DNA from: Daejeonella sp.
GTDB taxonomy: Bacteria; Bacteroidota; Bacteroidia; Sphingobacteriales; Sphingobacteriaceae
Assembly (NCBI RefSeq): GCF_017495225.1
Contig: NZ_JAFEIG010000020.1
Location: 372,001-436,000, forward strand
DNA length: 64,000 nt
Direction: 5' to 3'
Made by a program: the position numbers and the translations under genes. The stretch's first letter is position 1; every line of letters starts with the position of its first letter. The notes under the pieces were generated by a model that worked only from the letters and a program-made list of their open reading frames with translations, did not search any database and was not told where the DNA came from. Below are positions 27,072 to 35,957 of the stretch, in pieces.

Positions 27072-27584
27072 ATGAATAAAAAAAGTACGATTTATTACTT
27101 GTTAATTATTTTATGCTTCTCAAATTTAAAAGTGGTGGCACAGATTAAAAATCAGGAATATAAATTGATGTTAGACAGTTTATATGAGCATGATGTAGCA
27201 CTAATTACCATTGAAGAATTCAAAAAATTAAATAAGCAAAGTATTTACCTTTTAGATACCCGAGAAGAAGAAGAGTTTAGTGTAAGTCATATAAAAAACG
27301 CACGAAATGTTGGATATTTTTGGTTTGACATGCGAAAAGTTTATGATATACCTAAAAACTCAAAAATTATTTTATACTGCTCAGTAGGTTACAGAAGTGA
27401 GAAAATTGCGCATAAACTTTTTGATGCAGGCTATAAAAACGTTTTCAACCTATATGGTGGTCTTTTTGAATGGGTAAACCAAGGAAATCCTATTTATACT
27501 AAGAATGGCGTACAAACCTCCGAAATTCACACCTACGATAAAGAATGGGCGCGCTGGGTTAATCGCGGGACAAAAGTCAATTAA
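27072..27584 (+). CDS. exported single-domain rhodanese-like protein
   Basis: A 170-residue protein with a signal peptide (YYLLIILCFSNLKVVAQ) and one rhodanese domain. ISxxEF-like start ITIEEFKKL, LLDTREEEEFSVSHIKNARN, and the active-site loop ILYCSVGYRSEKIA with the catalytic Cys (about 107), then AGYKNVFNLYGGLFEWVN. The Cys indicates possible sulfur or persulfide transfer in the periplasm, but the substrate is unknown. It is followed after 15 bp by mnmD and likely shares its transcript. Confidence 0.88.
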   Translation: MNKKSTIYYLLIILCFSNLKVVAQIKNQEYKLMLDSLYEHDVALITIEEFKKLNKQSIYLLDTREEEEFSVSHIKNARNVGYFWFDMRKVYDIPKNSKIILYCSVGYRSEKIAHKLFDAGYKNVFNLYGGLFEWVNQGNPIYTKNGVQTSEIHTYDKEWARWVNRGTKVN

Positions 27585-27599
27585 TATAAAAACAAAAGA

Positions 27600-28274
27600 A
27601 TGGAACATTTAAGCTTTGCCATAACATCAGATGGATCAAAAACCATTTTCAATGAACAGGTAGGCGAAAACTACCATTCGCGTCATGGTGCTCTTCAAGA
27701 AAGTAAACATGTATTTTTAGGTTCTGGTCTCTCCTACTTTTTGGAGAATAAAAAGAAAAAAAAGGTCTCTGTACTAGAAGTAGGCTTTGGTACAGGCTTA
27801 AATTTTTTAGTATCTGCTGATTACTGTGTGAGAAATGAAATAGAATTAGATTATTTTGGTATAGAAGCCTTCCCACTTAATAAAGAACTAATATCTCAAA
27901 CAGCTTATAATGAATACGTTTCAGAGGAACTTTGGAATTCTTTTCTAAATCATTATCAAGAAGCATTTCATCAAAAATGTATTATAAATAATCAGTGCAC
28001 AGTCCAGATAATTGAGAAAAAACTACTCGATTTTAGTTCAAATGATCAGTTTGATGTTATCTACTTTGATGCCTTTGCTGCCATTCATCAAGCAGAAATG
28101 TGGAGTTTAGAATCTTTAACACATATCTCAAAATTCATAAAAACAGGAGGTGTTTTTGTTACATATGCAATTACCGGCGACCTGAAAAGAACGATGAAAA
28201 GTTTGGGTTTCAGCATTGAGAAAGTGCCAGGGGCAGCAGGCAAGCGTGAAATGCTGAGAGCCACCAAATTGTAG
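27600..28274 (+). CDS. mnmD: tRNA wobble-uridine methyltransferase MnmD
   Basis: A 224-residue SAM-dependent methyltransferase of the DUF752 family, acting on U34 of tRNAs to finish mnm5U. In Enterobacteria this is the N-terminal half of the fused MnmC; here it stands alone. Signatures are TIFNEQVGENYHSRHGAL, VLEVGFGTGLNFL (SAM motif I), QFDVIYFDAFAA and WSLESLTHISKFIKTGGVF, then the closing AAGKREMLRA. The oxidoreductase half (MnmC1) is not present near here, so another route must make the nm5 precursor. Confidence 0.92.
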   Translation: MEHLSFAITSDGSKTIFNEQVGENYHSRHGALQESKHVFLGSGLSYFLENKKKKKVSVLEVGFGTGLNFLVSADYCVRNEIELDYFGIEAFPLNKELISQTAYNEYVSEELWNSFLNHYQEAFHQKCIINNQCTVQIIEKKLLDFSSNDQFDVIYFDAFAAIHQAEMWSLESLTHISKFIKTGGVFVTYAITGDLKRTMKSLGFSIEKVPGAAGKREMLRATKL

Positions 28275-28309
28275 AAAACTAAAGCTATTTTTACCGAAAT
28301 TATTCCAAC

Positions 28310-29119
28310 ATGGCAGCTCCAAATATCATCCCAGCAGAAGGAAAAGATCCTGCAAGCGCATTTGAACGCCTTTTAACGATCATGAATACGCTCAGGGAAC
28401 AATGCCCATGGGATAAAAAACAAACAATGGAGACCCTTCGCCATCTAACCATTGAGGAAACTTATGAGCTTTCTGATGCTATTTTGGATGGCGACATGAA
28501 CGAAATAAAAAAAGAGCTTGGAGATATCATGCTTCACCTTGTTTTTTATAGTCGTATTGGAAGTGAAAATCAATCATTTACAATTGTTGATGTTTTAAAT
28601 GGCATTTGCGAGAAACTAATTCATCGTCACCCACATATTTATAGTGATGTAATTGTTGAAGATGAAGCAGAGGTAAAACGTAATTGGGAGCAGTTAAAAT
28701 TAAAAGAAGGAAATAAGTCTGTGTTAGAGGGTGTACCCTCTTCCCTACCTGCACTTATTAAAGCCTCCAGAATTCAAGAAAAGGCTCGTGGTGTAGGTTT
28801 TGATTGGGAAGAAAAGGCTCAGGTATGGGAAAAAGTAGAGGAAGAACTTCAAGAATTTAGAAATGAGTTTAATACACTTGATAATACTGCAATAGATAAA
28901 GAAAAAGCTGAAGGAGAGTTTGGCGATTTACTTTTTTCTCTGATAAATTATGCTCGCTTTATTGATATCAATCCTGAAGATGCTCTAGAAAGAACAAATA
29001 AAAAATTCATTAAACGCTTTCAATACCTAGAAAGCAAGGCAAAGGAATTAGATAAAAACTTAAAAGATATGACTTTAGCTGAGATGGATATATTCTGGAA
29101 TGAGGCTAAAAATATCTAA
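28310..29119 (+). CDS. mazG: nucleoside triphosphate pyrophosphohydrolase MazG
   Basis: A 269-residue all-alpha NTP pyrophosphatase. It has two MazG repeats. The first carries CPWDKKQTMETLRHLTIEET and the metal-binding EExxE / ExxxD pattern with KKELGDIMLHL. The second has KVEEELQEFRNEF and EGEFGDLLFSLINYARF. Homologues hydrolyse canonical and damaged NTPs and in E. coli modulate ppGpp levels. It sits 35 bp after mnmD, probably in the same unit, and converges on the permease gene. Confidence 0.94.
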   Translation: MAAPNIIPAEGKDPASAFERLLTIMNTLREQCPWDKKQTMETLRHLTIEETYELSDAILDGDMNEIKKELGDIMLHLVFYSRIGSENQSFTIVDVLNGICEKLIHRHPHIYSDVIVEDEAEVKRNWEQLKLKEGNKSVLEGVPSSLPALIKASRIQEKARGVGFDWEEKAQVWEKVEEELQEFRNEFNTLDNTAIDKEKAEGEFGDLLFSLINYARFIDINPEDALERTNKKFIKRFQYLESKAKELDKNLKDMTLAEMDIFWNEAKNI

Positions 29120-29150
29120 TTTAGTATTTATCTCGAATTGAATTAAGTAT

Positions 29151-29167
29151 TTTAATTTAAAATTAAA
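29151..29167. terminator. AT-only hairpin between convergent genes
   Basis: TTTAATTT-A-AAATTAAA is a perfect inverted repeat between mazG and the convergent permease gene. It shares a 15-mer with the site at 14691. Weak terminator candidate. Confidence 0.4.
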
Positions 29168-29171
29168 TAAT

Positions 29172-30392
29172 TTACTTAAAACGAATAGCTTTTAGTGGAG
29201 AAATTCGACTAACCAGTAGTGATGGAATTAAAAGCACCAATAAACTTATAACTAAGGTTCCTGCATTAAGCAGCAGAATATCTTCAAAATTGAGCTGAAC
29301 TGGTACAAAACTCATGTAATAGGAAGCTTGATCGAGCGTAAAAAAATGAGTTTTTTGTTGAAATAGTCCTAGGCCTATTCCTAAAATATTACCACTCAAA
29401 AGGCCAATTCCGATTAAATAGCTGGCATTATAAAGAAAGATTTTACGAATATTCCAATTTGAGCTTCCTAAGGCTTTAAGAATTCCAATCATGTTGGTTC
29501 GCTCTAAAATCATGATTAAAAGGGCAGAAATCATATTGATTACCGCAACCGCTATCATCAAAAATAAAATTACCTCGGTATTAACATCTAAAAGTGATAG
29601 CCATTCAAAAATAGCTGGATAATATTGTTTTATAGAATAGGATTTTAGCTCAACACTAAGCTCATCATACACTCGGGCTTCAATTTGTTCGAGATTATCA
29701 AAATTATCCACTCTTAACTCATAGCCTCCCACTTGATCGTTTTCCCAATTATTGAGGCTTCGAATTAAGTTTAAATCCCCAATTACAAAGACTTTATCAA
29801 CTTCCTCGACTCCCAAATTATAGATTCCAACGATTTCAAATTTTCTTTTTCGAAGAGAATTTTCGATAAAATACATCAGAAAATCATCCCCAACCTTCAA
29901 ATTAAGTCGATCGGCAGTAAACTTTGAAATTAATATTTGTGATTTAGATTTGGTGGAGTCGGAGAAATCAATAAACTTTCCATCAAGCAAAATATTTTCA
30001 AAATATTGGCTATTATAGCTTTTATCGACACCTTTCAGGACTACCCCTTCAGCTTCATCGCCAGAATTAATTATTCCAGGTTTGGTTGCAAAAGGCTGGA
30101 TAAATGAAACCCCTTTGCTTTTACTGATCTTCGAATATTCTGCATCAGACATACTAAAAGGAGTATTTTCATAGGATGAATTTAGATTTAGCTTTGAAAT
30201 CTGAATATCCCCTGAAAAACCTCTCACCTTCTCTCTAATTTCAGTTTTAAAACCTTTTACAATAGCCACTGCCAAAATCATAACGGCAAGACCGAGCATA
30301 ATTCCAAGAATTGCGATTCGCACAATTAGCTTTGAAAAAGTACGCTTTGAATTAAAAGTGATTCGCTTAGCGATGAAAAAAGGTAAATTCAA
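29172..30392 (-). CDS. LolC/LolE-like ABC transporter permease
   Basis: A 406-residue FtsX/MacB-fold permease of the lipoprotein-release type. The N-terminus has the first helix (IVRIAILGIMLGLAVMILAV) and the long periplasmic MacB-PCD domain (about 60-250). Three C-terminal helices follow (near 275, 325, 375), ending in the cytoplasmic LLVSRISPLKAIRFK motif. The role would be extraction of lipoproteins from the inner membrane with a LolD-type ATPase, which is not nearby. The only start in the open frame is TTG 30392; the upstream stop is nine codons away. Assignment to LolC or LolE is not possible. Confidence 0.85.
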   Translation of the reverse strand: MNLPFFIAKRITFNSKRTFSKLIVRIAILGIMLGLAVMILAVAIVKGFKTEIREKVRGFSGDIQISKLNLNSSYENTPFSMSDAEYSKISKSKGVSFIQPFATKPGIINSGDEAEGVVLKGVDKSYNSQYFENILLDGKFIDFSDSTKSKSQILISKFTADRLNLKVGDDFLMYFIENSLRKRKFEIVGIYNLGVEEVDKVFVIGDLNLIRSLNNWENDQVGGYELRVDNFDNLEQIEARVYDELSVELKSYSIKQYYPAIFEWLSLLDVNTEVILFLMIAVAVINMISALLIMILERTNMIGILKALGSSNWNIRKIFLYNASYLIGIGLLSGNILGIGLGLFQQKTHFFTLDQASYYMSFVPVQLNFEDILLLNAGTLVISLLVLLIPSLLVSRISPLKAIRFK

Positions 30393-30500
30393 TTCTGAAA
30401 AGGTTTTTTTTGTACCTTAGCAAAGATGCATTTTTTTTAATTTCGTTTTAAAAACAATTCATCAAAAAGGTTCATTTTTGATCTATAATTTAATAATAAT

Positions 30501-31766
30501 ATGTCGCGTTACACTCATTTAATTTTAGCAGCATGCCTTTTAGTGGGACTAAGCAGCTCAGCACAACAAATACAAGTTGGAAAAAACAATGTGCCCGACC
30601 CTAAAAAGGTAAGCGTAGAAAACATTGACAAAGTTAGGGGCAAAATCCGTACTGGTGCCGAACAAACAGAACTTTACTTGCCTTATTTAAAGGGTAAACG
30701 CATTGGTATGGTTGTTAACCCTACTTCAATCATAGGAAACACTACGGTTGTAGATAGTTTATTAGCATTGGGTGTTAAAATTGTCAAAATTTTTGGTCCG
30801 GAGCATGGTTTTCGTGGTGATGCAAGCGCGGGAATCCATGTTGATGATAGCATTGATGAAAAAACAGGTATTCCGGCAATTTCACTTTATGGTAAACACC
30901 ATAAGCCAAGTAAGGAAGATCTTGCTGATGTGGATTTATTAATTTATGATATTCAAGATGTGGGAGTAAGATTTTACACTTATATCAATACTTTGCAGCA
31001 TGTGATGGAAGCTTGTGCTGAAAATAATAAAGAATTATTAATACTTGACCGTCCAAATCCAAATGGATATTATGTAGATGGCCCTATTTTAGATTCAAAA
31101 TTAAAATCGGGAATAGGTATTAACCCAATTCCTATTACACACGGCTTAACCATTGCTGAATACGCTCAAATGTTGAATGGTGAAGGTTGGTTAGCCAATA
31201 AAGCTGTTTGTAAAATAAAAATTATTAAGAATGCAAACTACATGCATGCTATGCCATATGTGCTTCCTGTTAAGCCATCACCGAACTTAAATACGGCACA
31301 ATCAATCTTATTGTACCCTACTTTATGTCTTTTTGAGGGTACGATAATTAGTCAGGGGCGTGGGACTTATTTCCCATTCTCAATCCTTGGAAACCCTGAT
31401 TTAAAGGGAAAATATAAATTTTCATTCACCCCAAAGGGTATTAAAGGCATGAGTGAGACACCATTACACATGGATATGGAGTGCTATGGATTAGATTTAC
31501 GTCAATATAGTGCTAATAAAATCCGCAGAGATGCAAAAATTAATTTATCCTGGTTAATTGAGATGTACAATGCCTACCCATACAAAGAAAAATTCTTTGA
31601 TTTTAAGCAAAGTAAGCAAATGGGTAATTTCGATAAGCTTGCTGGGACTTATGATTTAAAGCAGCAGATTATTGCAGGTAAAACTGAGGAGGAGATTCGC
31701 CAAAGTTGGGAGCCTGGATTATCTCAATATAAAATTATGCGTAAAAAATATTTGCTTTACCAATAA
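30501..31766 (+). CDS. namZ: DUF1343/NamZ-type exo-beta-N-acetylmuramidase
   Basis: A 421-residue exported protein of the DUF1343 family, whose B. subtilis member (YbbC/NamZ) was shown to release terminal MurNAc from peptidoglycan fragments (GH171). The signal peptide is HLILAACLLVGLSSSAQQ. Conserved segments are GMVVNPTSIIGNTT, FGPEHGFRGDASAGIHV, DVLIYDIQDVGVRFYTYI-like text (DLLIYDIQDVGVRFYTYI) and DRPNPNGYYVDGPI. No MurNAc kinase, etherase or NagZ gene lies next to it. A CATTTTTG element (one mismatch) lies about 30 bp upstream. Confidence 0.88.
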   Translation: MSRYTHLILAACLLVGLSSSAQQIQVGKNNVPDPKKVSVENIDKVRGKIRTGAEQTELYLPYLKGKRIGMVVNPTSIIGNTTVVDSLLALGVKIVKIFGPEHGFRGDASAGIHVDDSIDEKTGIPAISLYGKHHKPSKEDLADVDLLIYDIQDVGVRFYTYINTLQHVMEACAENNKELLILDRPNPNGYYVDGPILDSKLKSGIGINPIPITHGLTIAEYAQMLNGEGWLANKAVCKIKIIKNANYMHAMPYVLPVKPSPNLNTAQSILLYPTLCLFEGTIISQGRGTYFPFSILGNPDLKGKYKFSFTPKGIKGMSETPLHMDMECYGLDLRQYSANKIRRDAKINLSWLIEMYNAYPYKEKFFDFKQSKQMGNFDKLAGTYDLKQQIIAGKTEEEIRQSWEPGLSQYKIMRKKYLLYQ

Positions 31767-31786
31767 AAAATACTGAAATAATTACT

Positions 31787-31842
31787 GGAGGTGATGTTTA
31801 AGCAAAAAACCAAAATGCTTTAAACATCACCTCTAATTTTTA
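31787..31842 (+). terminator. long-stem terminator
   Basis: AGGTGATGTTTAAGCA pairs with TGCTTTAAACATCACCT (one bulged T), followed by TAATTTTTAA. It separates namZ from fmt. Confidence 0.8.
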
Positions 31843-31863
31843 ATAAAAATTGAATTTTCCTTT

Positions 31864-32778
31864 ATGAAAATTGTGTTCATGGGCACTCCCGATTTCGCTG
31901 TTGCATCTTTAAATGCATTATTGGAAGCGGGTTTTAATATTGTTGGTGTAGTTACTGCTCCTGATAAACCTGCAGGTAGAGGTCAGAAGATTAATGAGTC
32001 TGCTGTAAAACAATTTGCCCAAGATAAAGGGCTAAGAATCTTGCAGCCTATAAAACTAAAAGATCCAGAATTTGTAAATGAACTAAGATCCTTGGAGGCC
32101 GATTTAAACGTGGTTGTTGCTTTTAGGATGTTGCCCGAAATGGTCTGGAATATGCCTCCAAAAGGAACAATTAACCTACATGGTTCACTCCTACCACAGT
32201 ATCGAGGTGCGGCACCGATCAATTGGGCCATAATTAATGGCGAGAAAGAAAGTGGCGTAACTACCTTTTTGTTGAAGCAGGAAATTGATACTGGTGATAT
32301 TCTATTTGCTGAGAGCGTTAAAATTGAAGATCAAGATAGCGCGGGCGACCTGCATGACAAATTGATGACAATTGGAGCGGAACTACTTGTTAAGACTGTA
32401 AAAGCAATTGAATCAGGCAATTATAAAGAGATCCCTCAAGACAAATTGGCTGAAGAGAAGCTAAAATCGGCTCCTAAAATATTTAGAGAAGGCTGTTTAA
32501 TTGATTGGAACCAAGAGGCTAGAAAAATTTACAATCATATCCGTGGATTGAGTCCCTACCCAGCTGCATTTTGCAAATTCCAGGATAAGACTTTAAAGAT
32601 TTATAAAGCAGATTTTGAAGAAAAAAATCATCAATTAGAAGCTGGAAGTATCGAAACCGACCATAAAACTTTTATAAAGTTTGCTTGTTTAGATGGATTT
32701 ATTTCAGTTAAAGAATTACAATTAGAAGGCAAAAAGAAAATGAAGGTTGATGAATTTTTAAGAGGAGTACGTTTATAA
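31864..32778 (+). CDS. fmt: methionyl-tRNA formyltransferase
   Basis: A 304-residue enzyme that formylates Met-tRNA(fMet). The N-terminal Rossmann domain starts KIVFMGTPDFAVASLNALL and holds the catalytic triad region NLHGSLLPQYRGAAPINWAI (Asn-His plus the SLLPxYRG loop) and KQEIDTGDI with the catalytic Asp. The C-terminal OB-like domain starts near residue 205 (IDWNQEARKIYNHIRGLSPY). Length is normal. It lies 21 bp after the namZ terminator and converges on the PabC-like gene with a three-base gap. Confidence 0.95.
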   Translation: MKIVFMGTPDFAVASLNALLEAGFNIVGVVTAPDKPAGRGQKINESAVKQFAQDKGLRILQPIKLKDPEFVNELRSLEADLNVVVAFRMLPEMVWNMPPKGTINLHGSLLPQYRGAAPINWAIINGEKESGVTTFLLKQEIDTGDILFAESVKIEDQDSAGDLHDKLMTIGAELLVKTVKAIESGNYKEIPQDKLAEEKLKSAPKIFREGCLIDWNQEARKIYNHIRGLSPYPAAFCKFQDKTLKIYKADFEEKNHQLEAGSIETDHKTFIKFACLDGFISVKELQLEGKKKMKVDEFLRGVRL

Positions 32779-32781
32779 ATC

Positions 32782-33621
32782 TTAGAGTTTATTTAATTTC
32801 TCACTTAAAAACTTAGCTACTTCATTAAAATAGCGCTTATTATTGTAGCCCATTACCCATTGAATTCCTTTGCTAGCATTGGTAATAAATACCTCATCTG
32901 CTTCATTTAATATTTCTGGATTTACCTGAGCTTCAATCAGTTCGATACCATTTTCTTTGGCCAAGCGCATAACCACCTGACGCATAACACCGCCGATGCA
33001 TCCTTCATTAAGCGCAGGTGTGTATAATTTCCTATCGTAAACAACAAATACATTGCTACTTATCGATTCACAAAGAAAACCATTCTGATTTAAAATTATA
33101 ACTTCATCCAGCGCATGCTGATTTTTATAAACACCAGCAAGAACGTAGACAAGAGAATTACATGTTTTTAGATTAGCCAGAATATTTATGGGCTTGGTAA
33201 GCTCATCAAAAACATCAATAATAAGTCCCTTGGGATTAAAAGTATATAAACTTTCATTTAGCGGCTGAGATTCTAACACAAAAGCTGTTTTATTAGATGA
33301 TGGAGAATATAATCCCTCCGCATCACGAAATACTGTTAGTTTAACCCTAGCATCGCTTCCTGTTTTATTTCTTCGAACAAGCTCTTCTACTTTTTCACGC
33401 AAAAACCAAGAATCGATGTGCAAATTATTATCAAGCTTCAGCACTTTCATTCCCTTTTGGATTCTATCGATATGCAATTCAGGGAATTTGATGGCACCAT
33501 TCATATAGCGCATCGATTCGAAAAGTCCATCGCCATAGCGAAAACCTCTATTATTTACCGATAAAACTTGTTGATCAGAAGAGACAATTTGACCATTAAA
33601 ATTGATGAGCTGTTTGTCCAT
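32782..33621 (-). CDS. class IV PLP aminotransferase/lyase, aminodeoxychorismate lyase-like
   Basis: A 279-residue fold-type IV PLP enzyme. Features are NNRGFRYGDGLFESMRYMNG at the N-terminus (conserved Arg-Tyr-Gly-Asp), the PLP lysine in NLKTCNSLVYVLAG, ESISSNVFVV and GCIGGVMRQVV, the phosphate-binding turn. The pattern fits PabC (4-amino-4-deoxychorismate lyase), which makes pABA for folate, and pabB is present at 44447. D-amino-acid or branched-chain aminotransferases share this fold, so the name is not given. It starts one base after the RluD-type gene and is likely its operon partner. Confidence 0.82.
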   Translation of the reverse strand: MDKQLINFNGQIVSSDQQVLSVNNRGFRYGDGLFESMRYMNGAIKFPELHIDRIQKGMKVLKLDNNLHIDSWFLREKVEELVRRNKTGSDARVKLTVFRDAEGLYSPSSNKTAFVLESQPLNESLYTFNPKGLIIDVFDELTKPINILANLKTCNSLVYVLAGVYKNQHALDEVIILNQNGFLCESISSNVFVVYDRKLYTPALNEGCIGGVMRQVVMRLAKENGIELIEAQVNPEILNEADEVFITNASKGIQWVMGYNNKRYFNEVAKFLSEKLNKL

Positions 33622-33622
33622 T

Positions 33623-34642
33623 TTATTCTTTTATGTAGTTACGCCATTTATCAATAACCGTTGAAATATCTGCAGGAAGCTCTGTTTCAAAATGAATAAA
33701 CTCTTTTGTTGATGGATGAATAAAACCGAGAGATTTTGCATGCAGGGCTTGTCTAGGCAATATTTCGAAACAATTTTCAACAAACTGTCGGTATTTATTG
33801 AATACGGTACCCTTTAAAATTTTGTCGCCACCATAAGTAGAATCATTAAACAAAGGATGCCCGATATGCTTCATATGTGCCCTTATTTGATGCGTGCGAC
33901 CAGTTTCGAGTTGGCATTCAATTAATGTCACATAATTTAAACGCTCAAGAACCTTATAATGGGTTACCGACCATTTGCCTTGATTTTCATCATCATACAC
34001 GGCCATAACCTTACGATCCTTCACACTGCGCCCAATATAGCCGCTAATGGTGCCATCTTCGGCAAGATCGCCCCAAACAAGAGCAATATATTTCCTGGTG
34101 ATAGAATGATCAAAAAATTGCTTTGCTAAGAAAGTTATTGCCCATTCATTTTTACTAACGAGGAGAAGTCCGGAGGTATCTTTATCTATTCGATGCACCA
34201 ATCCCGGCCTACCATCATTTCCTGGCATTTGTGGCAATTGTTGTGAGTGAAACACAAGTGCATTTACAAGCGTACCCGAATAATTATTAAAACCGGGGTG
34301 TACAACCATTCCAGGAGCTTTATTAACCATGATTACATCATCGTCTTCATAGATGATATCGATAGGAATATCTTCAGGATAAACCTCAGTATCACGTGGA
34401 GGATGAGGCAATACCATAGAAATAACATCCAAAGGCTTCACTTTATAGCTTGCCTTTACTACTTTATCATTTACTAAAACATTACCTGCATCAATTGCGT
34501 TCTGAATACGGTTACGAGAAGTATTTTCGGTACGGATAATTAGAAATTTATCTAGCCTTAAAAGCGACTGACCTTTATCAACCACAATACGCAGGTGTTC
34601 ATAAAGATCCTGTTCTTCTAAATCCTGATTCTCATCTATCAT
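33623..34642 (-). CDS. RluA/RluD-family pseudouridine synthase
   Basis: A 339-residue enzyme isomerising uridines to pseudouridine in rRNA. The N-terminal S4 domain (RLDKFLIIRTENTSRNRIQN, about 28-90) binds RNA. The catalytic domain has VVHPGFNNYSGTLVNALV, the active-site block LVHRIDKDTSGLLLVSKN with the catalytic Asp, and GRTHQIRAHMKHIGHPLFND. The layout is that of RluD, which modifies helix 69 of 23S rRNA. It is the promoter-proximal gene of a two-gene unit with the PabC-like gene. Confidence 0.93.
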   Translation of the reverse strand: MIDENQDLEEQDLYEHLRIVVDKGQSLLRLDKFLIIRTENTSRNRIQNAIDAGNVLVNDKVVKASYKVKPLDVISMVLPHPPRDTEVYPEDIPIDIIYEDDDVIMVNKAPGMVVHPGFNNYSGTLVNALVFHSQQLPQMPGNDGRPGLVHRIDKDTSGLLLVSKNEWAITFLAKQFFDHSITRKYIALVWGDLAEDGTISGYIGRSVKDRKVMAVYDDENQGKWSVTHYKVLERLNYVTLIECQLETGRTHQIRAHMKHIGHPLFNDSTYGGDKILKGTVFNKYRQFVENCFEILPRQALHAKSLGFIHPSTKEFIHFETELPADISTVIDKWRNYIKE

Positions 34643-34855
34643 GTTACAAAATTAAACCTTTGAAAGGATTAATAAGAATAAAGGCGTATTGTTCTTTAAA
34701 AATTTGTTTTTTAGCCTAAAATTGATTATATTCTATTCTTTTTAAACAAAAGAATTTACCTTTATAACTGATATAAAGATCGATTTAAAACCTACCTGAT
34801 CAACATAAAATAAATTGTTTACGAAGCTAATTTGAGGCTTACAAATTAAATTACG

Positions 34856-35935
34856 ATGAAAAAATTTAGATTAATCAGGGGCTATGGACTTGCACTATTA
34901 TTGGGCATGTCAAGTATTGCATTTTCACAAAGTGATGTTTCGGGTTTAATAAAATCAGGTCCCGCAGATGCCACAAAACTAACCCAGGCTTATTTAAGGC
35001 CACTTTTCAAAGGATTTGGCGTAGGCTTGAATAGTGGTTGGAATAATTCGGCGCACTCAAAAAACCTATTACGCTTTGATCTAAGACTTGGACTAACAGG
35101 TGCAGTGGTCTCTCCTATTGATGAAACATTTGATTTAACAAAAATCGGACTTTCATCCAATGTTAGGCCTACTAATCCGGCTCAAACCATTACACCGAGC
35201 TTTGCAGGAGAAAAAAATCCTGGAGCATCATTAAGTATTTATGATTCAGCTAATCAGCAGATAGAAAGCTTTTCAATGCCCAAAGGGACAGGCTTTGGTT
35301 TAATACCCACCCCGCAATTACAAGGTTCAATCGGTTTACCTAAAGGAATTGAACTGCAGGTAAGAGCCACGCCTAAAATTATTTTGGGGAATGATATTGG
35401 GACGATTGGGATGATGGGTGCGGGATTAAAAGTAGAATTATTGCCCTTGTTTTCAGGGGTAGCAGATAAGATATTCCCAATAGACATTGCAGTGGCTGCC
35501 GGTTATACCGAATTCACATTTGAGGCTCCTTTAGATGTTAAAGTACCTACGGGAGCCGTACCAGAATCACCAGCACAGGTTCAAGACTTTAGTAACCAAA
35601 GAATTGAAGCAAAGTTTTCAGGGATAAATGCAGAGGCAATAATCTCTAAACGATTTTTAGTATTTACCCCTTTTTTAAGTCTAGGATACCATCAAGCCAA
35701 AACAGACGGAGGAATTAAAGGAAATTTCCCAATAATTACGGGTGTAACACCTTTGGGACAAAAAACATATACGAATTATTCAAATCCGGTAAACATCAAA
35801 CAGACTGATATTAATGGTTTTAGAACTAATATTGGATTTCAGTTGAACCTTGCATTCTTCAGAATTTACGGTTCATACAGCATGGCGGAGTATAATTCTT
35901 TTAATGGTGGAATTGGTTTTGGATTAGGTAAGTAG
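34856..35935 (+). CDS. predicted outer-membrane barrel protein (DUF6588-like)
   Basis: A 359-residue exported protein with a signal peptide ending SSIAFSQ. The early block YLRPLFKGFGVGLNSGWNN followed by LLRFDLRLGLTG resembles what I recall of the DUF6588 family in Bacteroidota. Alternating hydrophobic strands and a glycine-rich end (YNSFNGGIGFGLGK) support a beta-barrel, with 'GTGFGLIPTPQLQGSIGLPK' inside. No role is known. A TACCTTTA element lies about 90 bp upstream. It is followed by the PLP gene after 22 bp, possibly by readthrough. Confidence 0.7.
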   Translation: MKKFRLIRGYGLALLLGMSSIAFSQSDVSGLIKSGPADATKLTQAYLRPLFKGFGVGLNSGWNNSAHSKNLLRFDLRLGLTGAVVSPIDETFDLTKIGLSSNVRPTNPAQTITPSFAGEKNPGASLSIYDSANQQIESFSMPKGTGFGLIPTPQLQGSIGLPKGIELQVRATPKIILGNDIGTIGMMGAGLKVELLPLFSGVADKIFPIDIAVAAGYTEFTFEAPLDVKVPTGAVPESPAQVQDFSNQRIEAKFSGINAEAIISKRFLVFTPFLSLGYHQAKTDGGIKGNFPIITGVTPLGQKTYTNYSNPVNIKQTDINGFRTNIGFQLNLAFFRIYGSYSMAEYNSFNGGIGFGLGK

Positions 35936-35957
35936 AAAGACAATACAGTAATCCTAA

